Program-made: the position numbers and the translations under genes
In this document: piece after piece, positions 46,801 to 58,628 of the stretch
How positions within the stretch are numbered: the stretch's first letter is position 1
Layout: each line of letters begins with the position of its first letter
Notes under the pieces: generated by a model
Database searches by the model: none
Seen by the model: only the letters and a program-made list of their open reading frames with translations
Told to the model about the DNA's origin: nothing
Assembly (NCBI RefSeq): GCF_003086295.3
Contig: NC_092038.1
Coordinates: forward strand, 131,925,132 to 131,989,131
Source: Arachis hypogaea
Lineage: Eukaryota; Streptophyta; Magnoliopsida; Fabales; Fabaceae
Length of the DNA: 64,000 nt
Direction: 5' to 3'

Positions 46801-46899
46801 GAGCTTGTTAGCATTGCAATGGCTGGAGAATATGAGTCACTTAATGTTTCTGTTGCTGGTGGAATTTTCTTGTATATGCTTCAGCCAAATAATACATGA
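43890..46899 (+). CDS. SpoU/TrmH-family tRNA/rRNA 2'-O-methyltransferase, four exons, 351 aa
   Basis: Exons 43890-44203, 45040-45337, 45826-45876 and 46507-46899 join in frame to 1056 nt including TGA. Residues 1-50 are Ser/Thr/Gln-rich with few acidic residues, like a plastid (or mitochondrial) transit peptide. Residues 60-150 ([18 protein letters not shown] and following) fit the SpoU substrate-binding N-terminal domain. The SPOUT knot has all three motifs: [15 protein letters not shown] at 205-219, [11 protein letters not shown] at 302-312 and [15 protein letters not shown] at 326-340. The Asn-x-x-x-x-Arg of motif 1 and the Ser-Leu-Asn of motif 3 are kept. Such enzymes methylate ribose 2'-OH using S-adenosylmethionine; the exact RNA target cannot be told. 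All junctions follow GT-AG and no stop interrupts it, so it looks functional. Intron 2 hosts a retroelement insertion. Confidence 0.92.
45389..45525 (+). mobile_element. 5'-truncated RTE-type LINE tail with a 31-bp target duplication, in SpoU intron 2
   Basis: The 137-bp insert is flanked by identical 31-bp direct repeats, 45358-45388 and 45526-45556, both beginning TCTCCATCTTAAAGC. It ends in (TTG)n, and the preceding sequence ATGTAGCCGACCCCACC with GTGGAACAAGGC is what I recognise as the 3' end of plant RTE-clade LINEs. A long perfect duplication with a truncated 5' end is the mark of target-primed reverse transcription. Confidence 0.85.
45567..45590. repeat. Poly-C/poly-A tract in SpoU intron 2
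   Basis: A run of about twelve C followed by about nine A, just downstream of the LINE tail. Length is prone to slippage and to assembly error. Confidence 0.85.
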
Positions 46900-47812
46900 T
46901 CTTTCTAATTCTATACTATACAGAGTCTCATTTAGGTTTAGGAAATACCTTAAATGCATTAAGTTAAACTTAGTGCATGTTGTACCAAGGTAATCCAACA
47001 GTGTAGATCTAATAGAAATTATCAATATCGAACTATGCCCTCTCCAACTTTTTTTTTTCTTGTAAAGCTGATATTTCTGCTTACTTTCTAAATCTATGTA
47101 TGTTAAGGCAAGTCAAATAACAGAGGAGGATATAAAGAATCTACTCACATTAGTGAAATAAATTTGGCATTTTGTATTGTCGTGGGGCAAAAGATGTGCA
47201 CTATTTTCTTGTTTATTTGATTTTGAAAGGAAAAGCAACATATAAGGTCAAAATAGAAATCAAGAGGGCTTGTCTGGTTCATGGAATATTGAGTGTGGAT
47301 TTGGTGGAACTCACAAGGAAATTGTGTAATGTTACCACACTTAACAAATACCGATATTATAACTTGAATCTTGTCTTGTACATGTTTTAGCAGAGTTCAT
47401 TTGCTAAATAGACCTAATTGGAATGATAATAAGAATATAAGATGCAAGATTAAGAATACCTCCTAATCTTGTTTTGGTTAAAGAGCCACTTCTATTTATA
47501 GTCAACATAAGGGATTAAGGGATACAATTGTCATTTACTATTTTTTAGTAATTAGGGCTGAAGTGTGACGTTTTGATTGATTTCAATATTTGGTTTATGA
47601 GCTTATAAGAACCAGTATGGTTCATGTTATTAGAGGTTTTTGTTCTTACGTATGACTGTGTCTAACACTATAAGAGCAACTCTAATGTTTGGTTTCAATT
47701 TAATTTTATTTTGGATTTCATAAAATATCATATTATTATTTGTAAAATCACATCTTTAAAATGAAACTTACTTCACTTCATCAATCATCTCCAATGCAAA
47801 GTAAAATTTTAA
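46900..47812. other. 3' flank of the SpoU gene and intergenic DNA
   Basis: The 3' untranslated region of the SpoU gene is expected in the first few hundred bases. No further gene is recognised. Confidence 0.5.
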
Positions 47813-48303
47813 GGGGATACTCCTATAAAAATATGTAAAACGTCTTTTGTAAAGACACTTATGTATAACATACATTATTATTAGACATATTAATGAATCG
47901 GTTATTTTTAAATTTTTTTATAAATTAGAACAAAATTGATTTTTTTATAACAACAACAATAAATCTAATTGTTATCTGATTTGGTCGAACCGACTAATTT
48001 ACATAACCCACTAAATTATGATTTTTTTTTAAAAAATTAGAGATATAGTTATCTTTTTATCAAAAAATTTAAACATGATTCGATTTAGATTGTGTAAATC
48101 GATCGGATCAAATCGGGTCTAATAATTATAGTGTGGACAATTGGATTTATTGTTATTACTATAATAAACCGATTTTGTTCTAGTTTATTAAAAAATAAAT
48201 TATTAACCAGTTTAATAAAGATGTCCAATAATATCATGACACATATAAACGTCTTAACAAAAAAAAAACAGACATTTTTAGTGTGTTTATCGAAGTGGTC
48301 TCC
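47813..48303. mobile_element. MULE-type MITE (491 bp) with perfect 9-bp target duplication
   Basis: AAATTTTAA occurs on both sides (47804-47812 and 48304-48312). Left end GGGGATACTCCTATAAA and right end, read inverted, GGAGACCACTTCGATAAAC are related, and the arms stay roughly complementary to the centre near 48045. There is no coding capacity; the frame at 48131-48421 is incidental. Confidence 0.85.
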
Positions 48304-48312
48304 AAATTTTAA

Positions 48313-51300
48313 ACCCTTTTACTTTACGTACATGTTATATTTAAAACTCCAGCAACATTTTCATTGGAATTACTCTAACGTAGAACAAGGTTGTAATCTT
48401 GGTTTAGTAGTGTCTTTATAAGCAAATTAACCTCTCTCTGCTTTTAGCCTCTCTTGTATTATCAGTTAGTGCTAATTAACCATGAACCATGCATGAGCAT
48501 GATGCTTGGATTTGTTGGGGAATGAATCTTCCCATTTTAAAATTTCACATAATCTTATTATATGCTGATTTTCATCATTGAAAAAAAAAGGTGGAACCAA
48601 TTATTAGAAACCAACAAAACATGTAATCAATTGTAAAAATTAAGAACTGATGATAAGATCATGTGAAATATTTACATAAGATGATCCATTCCTGGCTTAG
48701 CTTATATTAGTAATTGTAATAACTTCTTACTATTATTAGCCTTTGTTTTTGCACAAGATGAGCAATTATTGGATCAGATATAACCAAATCAGCAATTGTG
48801 TAGGATAATATAATTTATTTAGTTGAAGGTTGACCTGTGACCTCTAATTACTCTTGTTTTGTTCCTTTATAATTTTCAAGTAGCAGATTTGAAATTCTAA
48901 AGGGAATGAGCGTAAAACTAAGAACAATGAAACCTCATTAGCCTTTCCGTTGAATAGCAGAAGATACAAGATGGTCAAAGCTAAGCAATGAGGTTGACGC
49001 CTACATAATAAGTAATATAAGTGCATATAATACATGTGGTGTACACAATTTGATACTGAAGTCTAAGGTCAAATAATGAAATAAATATAATACAAATTAA
49101 ACGGTATAAGTTGAACGTTACTATAAGATAGTATACTCCTTATTTTGACAAAATCCAATTTTCTATGGTCAAAACAGAAAATTATTATGTTAACTATTGT
49201 TCAATGTCATAGTTCAAAATAAAGCCAGGCGTGTCCCCGTAAAAAACCGTTTCGTTTGTTCTTGACTTTGAATGCCCAAGTTTGAGTCGGCATGTGCAGT
49301 TAACTATAGTTTAGTTTCATTGTTGAAAAAAAATTTTTTACATTAAATTAGTTCTGAAAAATAGTCATTGACATGTAATATTTTATTATATTTGATATCA
49401 CATGCATGCAGCCATGAATATTTTAAGTATTGAAATGATGATTTACATTCAGGCCCTCAGGGTAAACACTAAATAATATATTAAACATTCAAATATTTAT
49501 ATTTTGTGTATATTAGAGCATTAGATATTCAAATAACTAACGTTGTTCAAAATTTTTAAAAGATATATTAATATAATACACATCTTTCAACCACGATTAA
49601 GTTATTAGCCACATTTTTTTTAATTATTTTTGACCGAAGAGGTTGCATATACTTTTCTGCATGATAAACCCAGATTTGATGTACCCAGCCGTCTATGCAT
49701 TTAATAAGTAAGTGATAAGATCATAAGAAGTCTCCGTGATGATGAGAGGTTCATCAATAATCACCTCCATTATTAAGTTAGCATGCTTTATTTTAAGTTT
49801 TAAATGAATTAAAGTAGTTATACATAGATTCTAAAAAATCAAACACAATACAGTAGTACAATTTAACAGTAATCTATAGTCCCAACTGAAGATTGCAATA
49901 TGGGTACCGCTCATGTAAAGATGACAAAAATAATTTTTTCTAAAGTTGTTTATTTGGTTATATTTTAAAAAATTAGATTAATAATAAAAATATAAATTAT
50001 AAATAAAATTAAAGATCTAAGAGAAGAAATAATTATATTAATAATTATAACTAATATTAATTCAAATGATAGTGGATTTTTTAAATTAATATAAAATAAA
50101 AATTTTTAAATTTCAATTTTACAATAAGTTTTATTCAAAGAATTCAAAAATAAATAAAAATTATTAGATTAAAAATAGAACAATTAGCAATACAAATTAA
50201 TAAATTAAAATATAGATCTTCAAAAATAAAAAAAATATTAAAAGAATTATAAAAATTATAAATAAAAACTCAATTTATTAATATCCGCTATCTAGCTACA
50301 AGAAAATGAATTATAAGTCAACCGGGGACGTAAACTCCCTAATGTTAGGAAATTAATCTTTTCAGTTATTTTATCAAGTGTAATTTTTTATTAAAAAATG
50401 ATCAAAATTTATTATTTTTTATTATTATTTAGTCATTAGCTTAATTTTTTTAGTCTAATTTTTTTACTCTAGTAAATTAGCAACATATTTTATCTTATAT
50501 TTTTTTAAAATTGATGATTAAGTGATAATAAAAAATAATAAATTTTGATAATTCTTTAACTTTTTCATATCATATATCTTTTAAGTGAGATAAAAAAAAT
50601 ATGTTAAAATATTAAAAAATAAAAAATCACATAAAAAATAGACCCATAAAAAATAGTTTTATTATTGACTAAAAAATATAATTTAATTTCATCTTTTCTA
50701 AGTATAAAAAGGTTTACATGGATAACTAATTATGTATTATTACGTTAGTAAAAAATAATAAAATTTTAAGTTTTTTACTTAAAATATTATTTAAAAATAT
50801 GAATTTGATTAAATAATTTTATAAAATTTCTTCTGATGTCAGTCAATTAAAATTAAATTTTTAAAAAAAATATTTTAGAAATTATATTTTTAAAAGATAT
50901 AAAATTTATAATACACCAAATAACTTCTTAAATAGTTTTAAGAGTTCGATCCATATAATTTAACTAAAAATCAATACAAAATTATGCCCCTTTTTTTTCA
51001 CTAATAAAAAATATTAATGGGAGGAAAAATGCAAATAGAATACATTGTTCTGTTCGAGACTCAAATATTAGATATACAAAAGATATAACTATAAATTATT
51101 AACTTATTAGCTACTACTTTTTTAACGATTTAGAGATTACTTTTTTGAATACTCATGTTCTCATGTTTATTACAAGTTTAGCATGAATTCTAGACGTGTT
51201 CCTTCTTGTTGTCTATATATATGTCTCCACCGAAATATTTTCCTACTCTAACATCCTGAAGACATACACCAAATTAAAGATCAATCACCTGCAAACCACT

Positions 51301-52697
51301 TCCATGTATGTATGTCAAAATAAGAGTGGGTATGAGAGATGCTAGGATACTATATCGCTTATTTCATATTTGAGGAGTCTAGTGTACCTGCTGGTAGCAT
51401 GGGATCGTAATTCAAATATTTGATTTAGACAGATTTTGACTAGTATAACCATTATCCAAAAATCATTGACTATCTAACTTTTAGAAATAGAAAAATAATG
51501 CTTCTACCATTTTATTGTAGATATTTTTGTATTTTTTGTGTGAAGATTCACGTGGAGATATTATGAAGTTAATCGATGAAAATTATTAAATAATTTGATA
51601 TGTTTAACTAAATTATTATCTAACGATTTTTAATTATAAATTTTAAATAAAAATAACTAATAAAGTTTTTATTATATTTTTTTTTGGTATATATAAACAA
51701 AAAAATATTTTTTCATTTTTTATTAATAATTTTTAATACAAAAAATAAAACGTACATTATTTAGATATACAAAAAGTATTACATATAATAATCCTCTTAA
51801 AAAATACACCATGTGTCGGATCGATCTAAAATAAGCTAAGATTGGGCCTTGGATTAGATTGACCGGCAAGGGCACAATGTGTACAATGTATATTATCATT
51901 TTAAGAAATGTATACAATGTACATTATTAAATAGGTCGTGCAATTATCATTTTCAAGTGGAAATTAGTGAGATCATAACTGGAATTAATTGAAACGTCAA
52001 TTATTATAGTCAATTTTAATTTTCTTTTGACTTAAAAAAGATTATTTAAATCCTTAAATTTGATTAGTTAGTTGATAATGTAAAATAGATTTAAACTTTA
52101 AGAATTTAATTTCTATACAATTAAAAGAGTTTTATAAAAGCATTCAATCGTGTATTAACATATCATAAAAATAACTAATTTTTATATTTATTATTATTTA
52201 AAAAAATTATCTAATTAAATACATAAATTTAATCGAATAACCAAATAAATTTATATTGTAGTACATCAAAACTAAACTGATCATAGATCAAACTTATCGA
52301 GACAGAAATATTTGGTCCAAGTGGAATTCTCTAAATAGATGAGTGAGTAATTTTAATAGCTAGGCTGTTTATTCTGTAAATTGGTCAAATCTTATAGGTG
52401 TGAATCTTTGAAATAATCAACAGAAGAGTAGGAAATATTCCAAAGATGTATGGAAATTATCATTATTCTTAAGATGTTAATTAATTGGTATGTAAATTGG
52501 TATGTTTATGTGTTGAAATAAAAAATTGTATATCCTCAATCATCAGTCACATCTTGCGACGATAGAAGATAGAGAGATTATTTTAACAAGAATTAGTTGG
52601 TCAATGTGTTACTATATATTTTGCCATTTTGTTTGACTCACGAAACAAAGCAAAACTTAAGAAATCAGCAATATTGAAGACAAAAAAAAAAGTGCCA

Positions 52698-52699
<2 letters not shown>
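48313..52699. other. Long AT-rich intergenic region
   Basis: No exon, RNA gene or bounded transposon was recognised. Scattered short strings such as ACAATGTGTACAATGTA near 51880 resemble ends of the small MITE family seen at 58389-58625. The frames at 48844-49035 and 51723-51917 show no domain. Confidence 0.5.

Positions 52700-52774
<75 letters not shown>
52700..52774. repeat. (TA)n microsatellite, about 37 units
   Basis: Uninterrupted AT dinucleotides over about 74 bp. A likely polymorphic marker and a likely place for assembly error. Confidence 0.95.
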
Positions 52775-52776
<2 letters not shown>

Positions 52777-55320
52777 CCTTAGTAATTATTCACATGTTCG
52801 ATCATAAAATAAAATAAAACAATTATCTCCCCTCAAGTGGTTCCAAACATCTAACACTATAAGCTACATTGAAAATACTTTTTCAATGGAAAGAAACAAT
52901 CCATAATTGATTTGTGTTTTGGGTTGATTATTTCCTTGTCAATATATATTATAGATCGAAGAATGCGTACATGTGCATCCAAAAAATGTTTTCTTTTTTG
53001 ACTAATATGAAATTGATCATTGTAGTTTCAAACAAAAATGCTGTTTTTAATTAATTCATCTTAGATGACGACAATAATATAGTAGTTAAGTGGTTAGTTG
53101 ATTATTGTTGACATTATTATTTTAAATACATAATGTGTTGCTTGAGCCAAAAAAAAAAAGTTGTTCTTATTGATTAGTATGCGACTATGAATATAGGTCT
53201 AACTCATCATTTAAGTGGAAATTTGTTCATCCACAATAATACTGGAACGGGACATAAGAAAATTCAGACACAACTATAAATCACTTTTGAATCATCCCCA
53301 TAATTAATTCCTTATTAGTTTGTTTGTTTTAAAAGAGGACTCCAGCTTCTTTTACATTTGGATTATTTAATTTACGATTTTGTTAGGTACACATTGACTT
53401 TTATAAACAATGTAAACAATGAATTTTATAATTGACCCAATAAAATTAAAAAAAAAAACACTTCGCTCCAATTACCTTCTAAACATTAATATTAGGATAA
53501 CTATCCGCACACCTAATGAATTGAACATCCAACCATTGTTAGCTGTGCATGAATAAATCGAATAAAAAAAAATAACCATCCAATTAAAAATAATGAATAT
53601 AATCATCTGCATACTTATCTGCATACCTATTGAATTGAACATCTAATATATCTATTATTCACATTATTTAGTATTCTCATTCTCTTTTTATACCAAGAAC
53701 AAGACAAGTACGGTTGATTATATATATAGTAGTAATAATTAACAATAGCATACTTTGTAAGCAAAAGATGTAACTAATAAAATGAACAAATTAAAGTATA
53801 TCCTGGTGTTGTTAATAATAAGAACAGCACAAAGTCTGAAGAAGGACAACAGATTAATTAGTTTTGGAAGGAATCAATCAAATTATTATAAAAAGGTTGG
53901 AGCTATGTTTGTTAAGCTTTAGAAAAAGACAAAAAAAAAAGAAAAGAAAAGAGAGAGAGACACTTTTTTATAGAATCTGAGCATAGCGCCGGCTTGTTGA
54001 TGCTTCTTGTAGGAGACAAACTGGGAACTTCCCCTCTCATGCATGCATTATGTCATCTCATTCTTATTAGTTAGTATATTTATCTATCTATTTTTTTTTC
54101 TCTTTTTACTTAATTTTCCAGGTTATCGAGATTTTATATGTATAAGAGTGTTATCAAACTATACTTAGCTTCTTTTTAGATTCGTCGGAGTATAATTTTT
54201 TGTATGCATTTTTTTTATCTATTTAATTTTAAAATTATTTTTTTATAATAAAGATTGAATGATAATAATATATCATAAAATCGTTTATTTCAAAAATGTA
54301 AAATATTATATAACAGTGTTTAAATAATTATATATCTGACAAAAAAATGTTATCATAAAAAATGCTTATATATACTATATCTATAATATTAATTAGAAAC
54401 TTGGATTTTAAAAATCTCTTAAAAGAATCCAAGTGTTTGTTATTTTAAATTTCAGGAAGGATAAACTATTAAAATTGTATTCGACATTTTAAAAAATTTT
54501 GACAAAAATAATTCTCACTTTTAAAAATGATCAAATATTTCTAAAATATTATAAAATACGACTTTTTCAAATAACAAAAAATAGTACTTTTTATAAATAA
54601 TAAATAATTTTTATATTTGACAAATCACTTATTTTAATATAATATTTTATAAAAATATTTTTAGATGAATATTTTAAAAAATTACATACAAAAAATCGAA
54701 TAAACAAAATTACAAAAAAACTCTACTTAACTTCAAATAACCAAATTTTACTTAAGGATAAAACTATGTTATTTTTTAATCATACTCTCGAAATCCACAT
54801 CAAAATTTAATTTTTAAAACACTTTTTGAGAATATATATATTCGATGTTGGATTTTTTATTACTTTTTAAATATCTAAAAAAATATTATTAATAAAATAA
54901 AGGATATTTTTGTCAAAATTTTAAAATAATCGAGAGTAATTTTAGTAATTTAATCGTTCAGAATTTAAACTTACCTTTTCAATAAAAGAAAAGTTGACAA
55001 TTGCTAATAAAATAATTTTTGTTATTAATTATTAAACAAATTTATTAACATACTTTTAAAGAAACTTTTAATTATGGAATCTTTCCTAAATTTTTAACTA
55101 AGTAAACAAGCTTATCTATCTACAGTAAAGGACAATGTTGGTCCTAATAATCCATCTCCTGTATCGTAATCCAACGTTGTATAGATTATATTACCATGTA
55201 TATATTAAGGGAAAGTACGAGGAGCCAATGAAATATTTATACAATGTGTATAATGGAGGTTTATGGAGTATTAGAGATATAATTATTAGTGTTACATTTT
55301 TTTATCAGCTAAAGCTTTTG
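52775..55320. other. AT-rich intergenic region with MITE relics
   Basis: 53485-53655 holds two related strings (GCACACCTAATGAATTGAAC and GCATACCTATTGAATTGAAC) about 110 bp apart, and AATAACCATCCAATTAAAAA, which recalls the interior of the MITE at 58389-58625. 55215-55262 contains ACAATGTGTATAATGGAGG, another end of that family. No gene recognised. Confidence 0.45.
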
Positions 55321-55530
55321 GGATGAGTGGTATCATGACATGGTATTAAAACGCTAGATCCGAAAGGTCAAGAGTTCGATTCTTGGTGAACTCAAAAATG
55401 TCCCTTGTACTCGGATGGTTATTCTAAATTAAAATATATATTAAAATAAAAATTTATATTAAAAATAAACTAAAATATATATTTATACACAAATATATTA
55501 ATTATTAATTTTAATACACAAATATAATTT
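55321..55530 (+). mobile_element. Possible tRNA-related SINE
   Basis: GAGTTCGATTCTTGG near 55372 approximates a polymerase III B box, and GAGTGGTATCATGACATGG at 55324 sits about 45 bp upstream where an A box would be. An A/T-rich tail follows. No target duplication was resolved, and a tRNA cloverleaf could not be drawn convincingly, so this is tentative. Confidence 0.4.
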
Positions 55531-55900
55531 TTTTAAATAAAGTACTTCAACAAACAAGTTAAGTAGCACTTAATTGGTCATGCATCAAGAGCAAGGATTT
55601 CACGTGGACTGCTTACTGAAACTAAGCCCAATTTTCTCTTGCCTATTATTTAATATTAATTTTTTGTTGAATTTATTTTTTATAACAAATTTAAATATTT
55701 AGAATTTATTAATTTTATAATTTTAAATTAAATATTATTTATTTATTTTAGATAATTAGACACTAAATTTGTAGACACGATGACTCCATAACAAACACCC
55801 TAAACTAAATATGTACGTTAGTGATCTCTAACGAAGGACTCCCTTTTTCATTTGTAATTTTTTTAGAGGCCTGATATACATACAAGTATTTTTTGGTTTA
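55531..55900. other. Intergenic AT-rich DNA
   Basis: Nothing recognised. Confidence 0.45.
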
Positions 55901-56760
55901 CAAGTTCAATAAAACACACGCATTACATTTAATTAACGCATTACACACTTTCACATTCAAGAGTAAATAAAACGCACGTTATTCAACAACTTCCTGTTTC
56001 CAAAGCACGCTACTCACTATACATTATGAACGACTCTTCTTCTTCTTCTTCCATGAAAACAATTTTCTTGCCAAATTTGAAGATAATGAAACTTCAGAAA
56101 TATACCCAAACGATTACAGAAAATACACCCCAACGATTACAGAAATACATCCAAAGGATTACAGAAATACACCCAAACGGTTACAGGAATTCACACAAAC
56201 GATTATAGAAATACACCCAAATGATTACAAAAATACACCCAAAAGATTTAAGAAATACACCCAAAATTCGTTGAAGTACATGTTATGCATATTTCAGAAC
56301 TCTTTCTCTTTCTTCTCCTCATCTTCTGCTGCTTCTTCTTCTTCAAAAACGATTTCATAGCTTGATATAAAAAAATAGAAATCGAAAATAACGAAAAAAG
56401 AAAACAGAGAGAAAAGCATGTAAATGAAGAAGAAGAACAGAAAGAGGAAGAAGAACGTGCAGCAAGAAGAAGAAGAAGAAGAAGAAGGAGAAAGAGAAGG
56501 TAAGAAACGAAAGAAAAGAAGAAGAAGAGGAAGAGGAAGAAGAACGTGCAAGAAGAAGAAGAACGAGAAAGAGAAAGCAAGAAACGAAAGAAAAGAAGAA
56601 GAAGAAGAGGAGGAAGAGGAAGAAGAACGTGCAGCAAAAAGAAGAAGAAGGAGAAAGAGAAGGCAAGAAACGAAAAAAAAAAGAAGAAGAAGAAGAGAAA
56701 GGGGAAGAAGGAGAAGAACGTAGACCTTGCATCACGTTTTTAAGGTTTATTCGTTAATTA
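55901..56760. repeat. GAA/TTC-rich element with minisatellite, inverted relative of 10.1-10.7 kb
   Basis: From about 56090 to 56275 a unit resembling ATTACAGAAATACACCCAAA recurs about eight times. GAA tracts with AAGAACGTGCA strings fill 56415-56725. The unit and tract order are the inverse complement of 10190-10575. The Lys/Glu/Arg-rich and Ser/Phe-rich frames in this stretch, on both strands, come from the triplet tracts and are not taken as genes. Confidence 0.7.
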
Positions 56761-58388
56761 ACTTGTAAATCATACAAGTCCTAATGACCTGTATGCAGAG
56801 CTTTTCTGTTTTTTTTTTTATCCTGTATGTTATTATAGAAATTAATTTTTTTATAAAATTTTACAAAATTTAAATTTTTTATACATTGTTATGTATTTAT
56901 TAATATAAAAAATTAAATGTTTTTATTATTAATAATCAAAGACACATATTAGTCAAACTTTTGTATATATTAATAATAATTAATAATTATGAACACATAA
57001 GCTACAAAACAGAGGGGATCTTGAAGGATTCTCTGATCTTCATGTTACTTCTGAAAAAGAACATGTTATCTATCTTTTTATTTTTTTTTTACGATAAACC
57101 ACTAATGGTACGTTTAATTTGTTTTGAAATGTAATTAACTAATGATTATTCAATAAGCTGACAATTTGGAACGCCCATGCACGAATGTATCAAGACTTAG
57201 TCTATCATACTTGTCAAATTTTATTTATCTATATGTTTCCGCACAAATAAGAAATGTAGTTACATTATTTTATTTTATGTGCAGTAATCCATTCACGACC
57301 GAGTGCATGAGCTGTTGATATCATCCAAAGCCAAAGTCAAACATCACTGTCTCATAGCAACTAAGGAAAAAAAATTTATAGGGAAACTTGTTTCTTTTTC
57401 TTTTCCTAATATTTCTTTCTAGTCAATAATAATTAAAAAAAAGAAAAGTCTTATAATAATTTTATATTTTTATGTGTTAGAGATATAATTATTTATATTA
57501 TTTTTTATTTAAATTTTTAAAATAAATAATTTTATAATATAACATTAAAAATTTATGTTCAAAAAATTTAAAATTTAATTTTTGATAGAAAAAAAAAGCA
57601 TAAAATAAGTTGGGCGATTTTTGTTTTTTATTTGGGGAGTTGCAATGTGAGCACCTTAATAGTGCATGGCTTCATGCTGAGTGCTAACGTTGACTTGCGC
57701 CCAATAATATTCTAATTTTAGTATTTCTTCATGAGTTTGAAACACGCTAATTATTTGACTATATAAGTATATATACAAGTGCAAAATAGTAAATAACAGA
57801 ACTTTTAAAAAAATATTATTCATCATATATCATCACTAAAATTTATTATTATTATTATTATATAGTGCCCAAAAACTTCTCATAACACCCTTTTAATGTG
57901 GCTACATGTAATCTTTTGAATCAAGTAAGCATTATATTATTGATCGGTGAACGCCTTATAAAGTTATAATAAAAGCACGTTCATCTACCAGTTTCCATCT
58001 ACCTAGTATTTCAATACACAGAGAACAAAAGAAATAAAAGATGGCTGGTATCCATAATAATAAAATAGGTTTTACTAACATGTATGTCTTTTAAGAATAT
58101 ATTTTAAAAATATTATAAAAAAGTACTTATTAAAAAATTTAAAATATATATTTTTATATTTTTAACATAAATATACATAAAAAAATTTAAAAAATTATTG
58201 TTATGTTATTAATAAATATCTTTAAATATAAGATAGTTAAATCTAATAAAATAATATAAAATCAATTGACCTCGATGTAGTGCTTTCTATGATTCCCAAT
58301 AAGATATATCAAACAAAATATTCCGCGACTTTAGAGTTATCTCATCGTCACGAAAAATATCGTTTGTTATTCTAAAAGAATCCCGTTA
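56761..58388. other. Intergenic AT-rich DNA
   Basis: No feature recognised beyond short A/T runs. Confidence 0.45.
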
Positions 58389-58625
58389 GGGAGTTAATGG
58401 ACAGTAGAATATTTGTACAATGTGTATAATAAATTATTTATTTGGTTTAATATGAATTAAAAAATAAATATCTAAAATAAAATACTACTAATTTCTTAAA
58501 CATAATACATCCATATTATCCAGAATAACCATCCAGGTATCAAAAATAATAAATATTTGATATTCTACTAAATCGAACATCCTAAACTCCCATTATACAC
58601 ATTGTACAGATACTCCATTAACTTC
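58389..58625. mobile_element. Tourist-like (PIF/Harbinger-type) MITE, 237 bp
   Basis: Ends GGGAGTTAATGG and CCATTAACTTC are inverted repeats, and the similarity continues inward to ACAATGTGTATAAT (58419) and ATTATACACATTGT (58592). TTA on both sides (58386-58388 and 58626-58628) fits the 3-bp duplication of this superfamily. A 3-bp match can arise by chance, so the family is less certain than the element. Confidence 0.7.
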
Positions 58626-58628
58626 TTA

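Noticed and set aside
48131..48421. 96-codon frame on the plus strand
   Set aside because: It spans the right arm and flank of a MITE.
51340..51430. Possible tRNA near 51.4 kb
   Set aside because: No convincing B box or cloverleaf could be drawn.
56248..56743. Several Lys/Glu/Arg-rich and Ser/Phe-rich frames on both strands
   Set aside because: GAA/TTC tracts give long open frames in several phases by composition alone.
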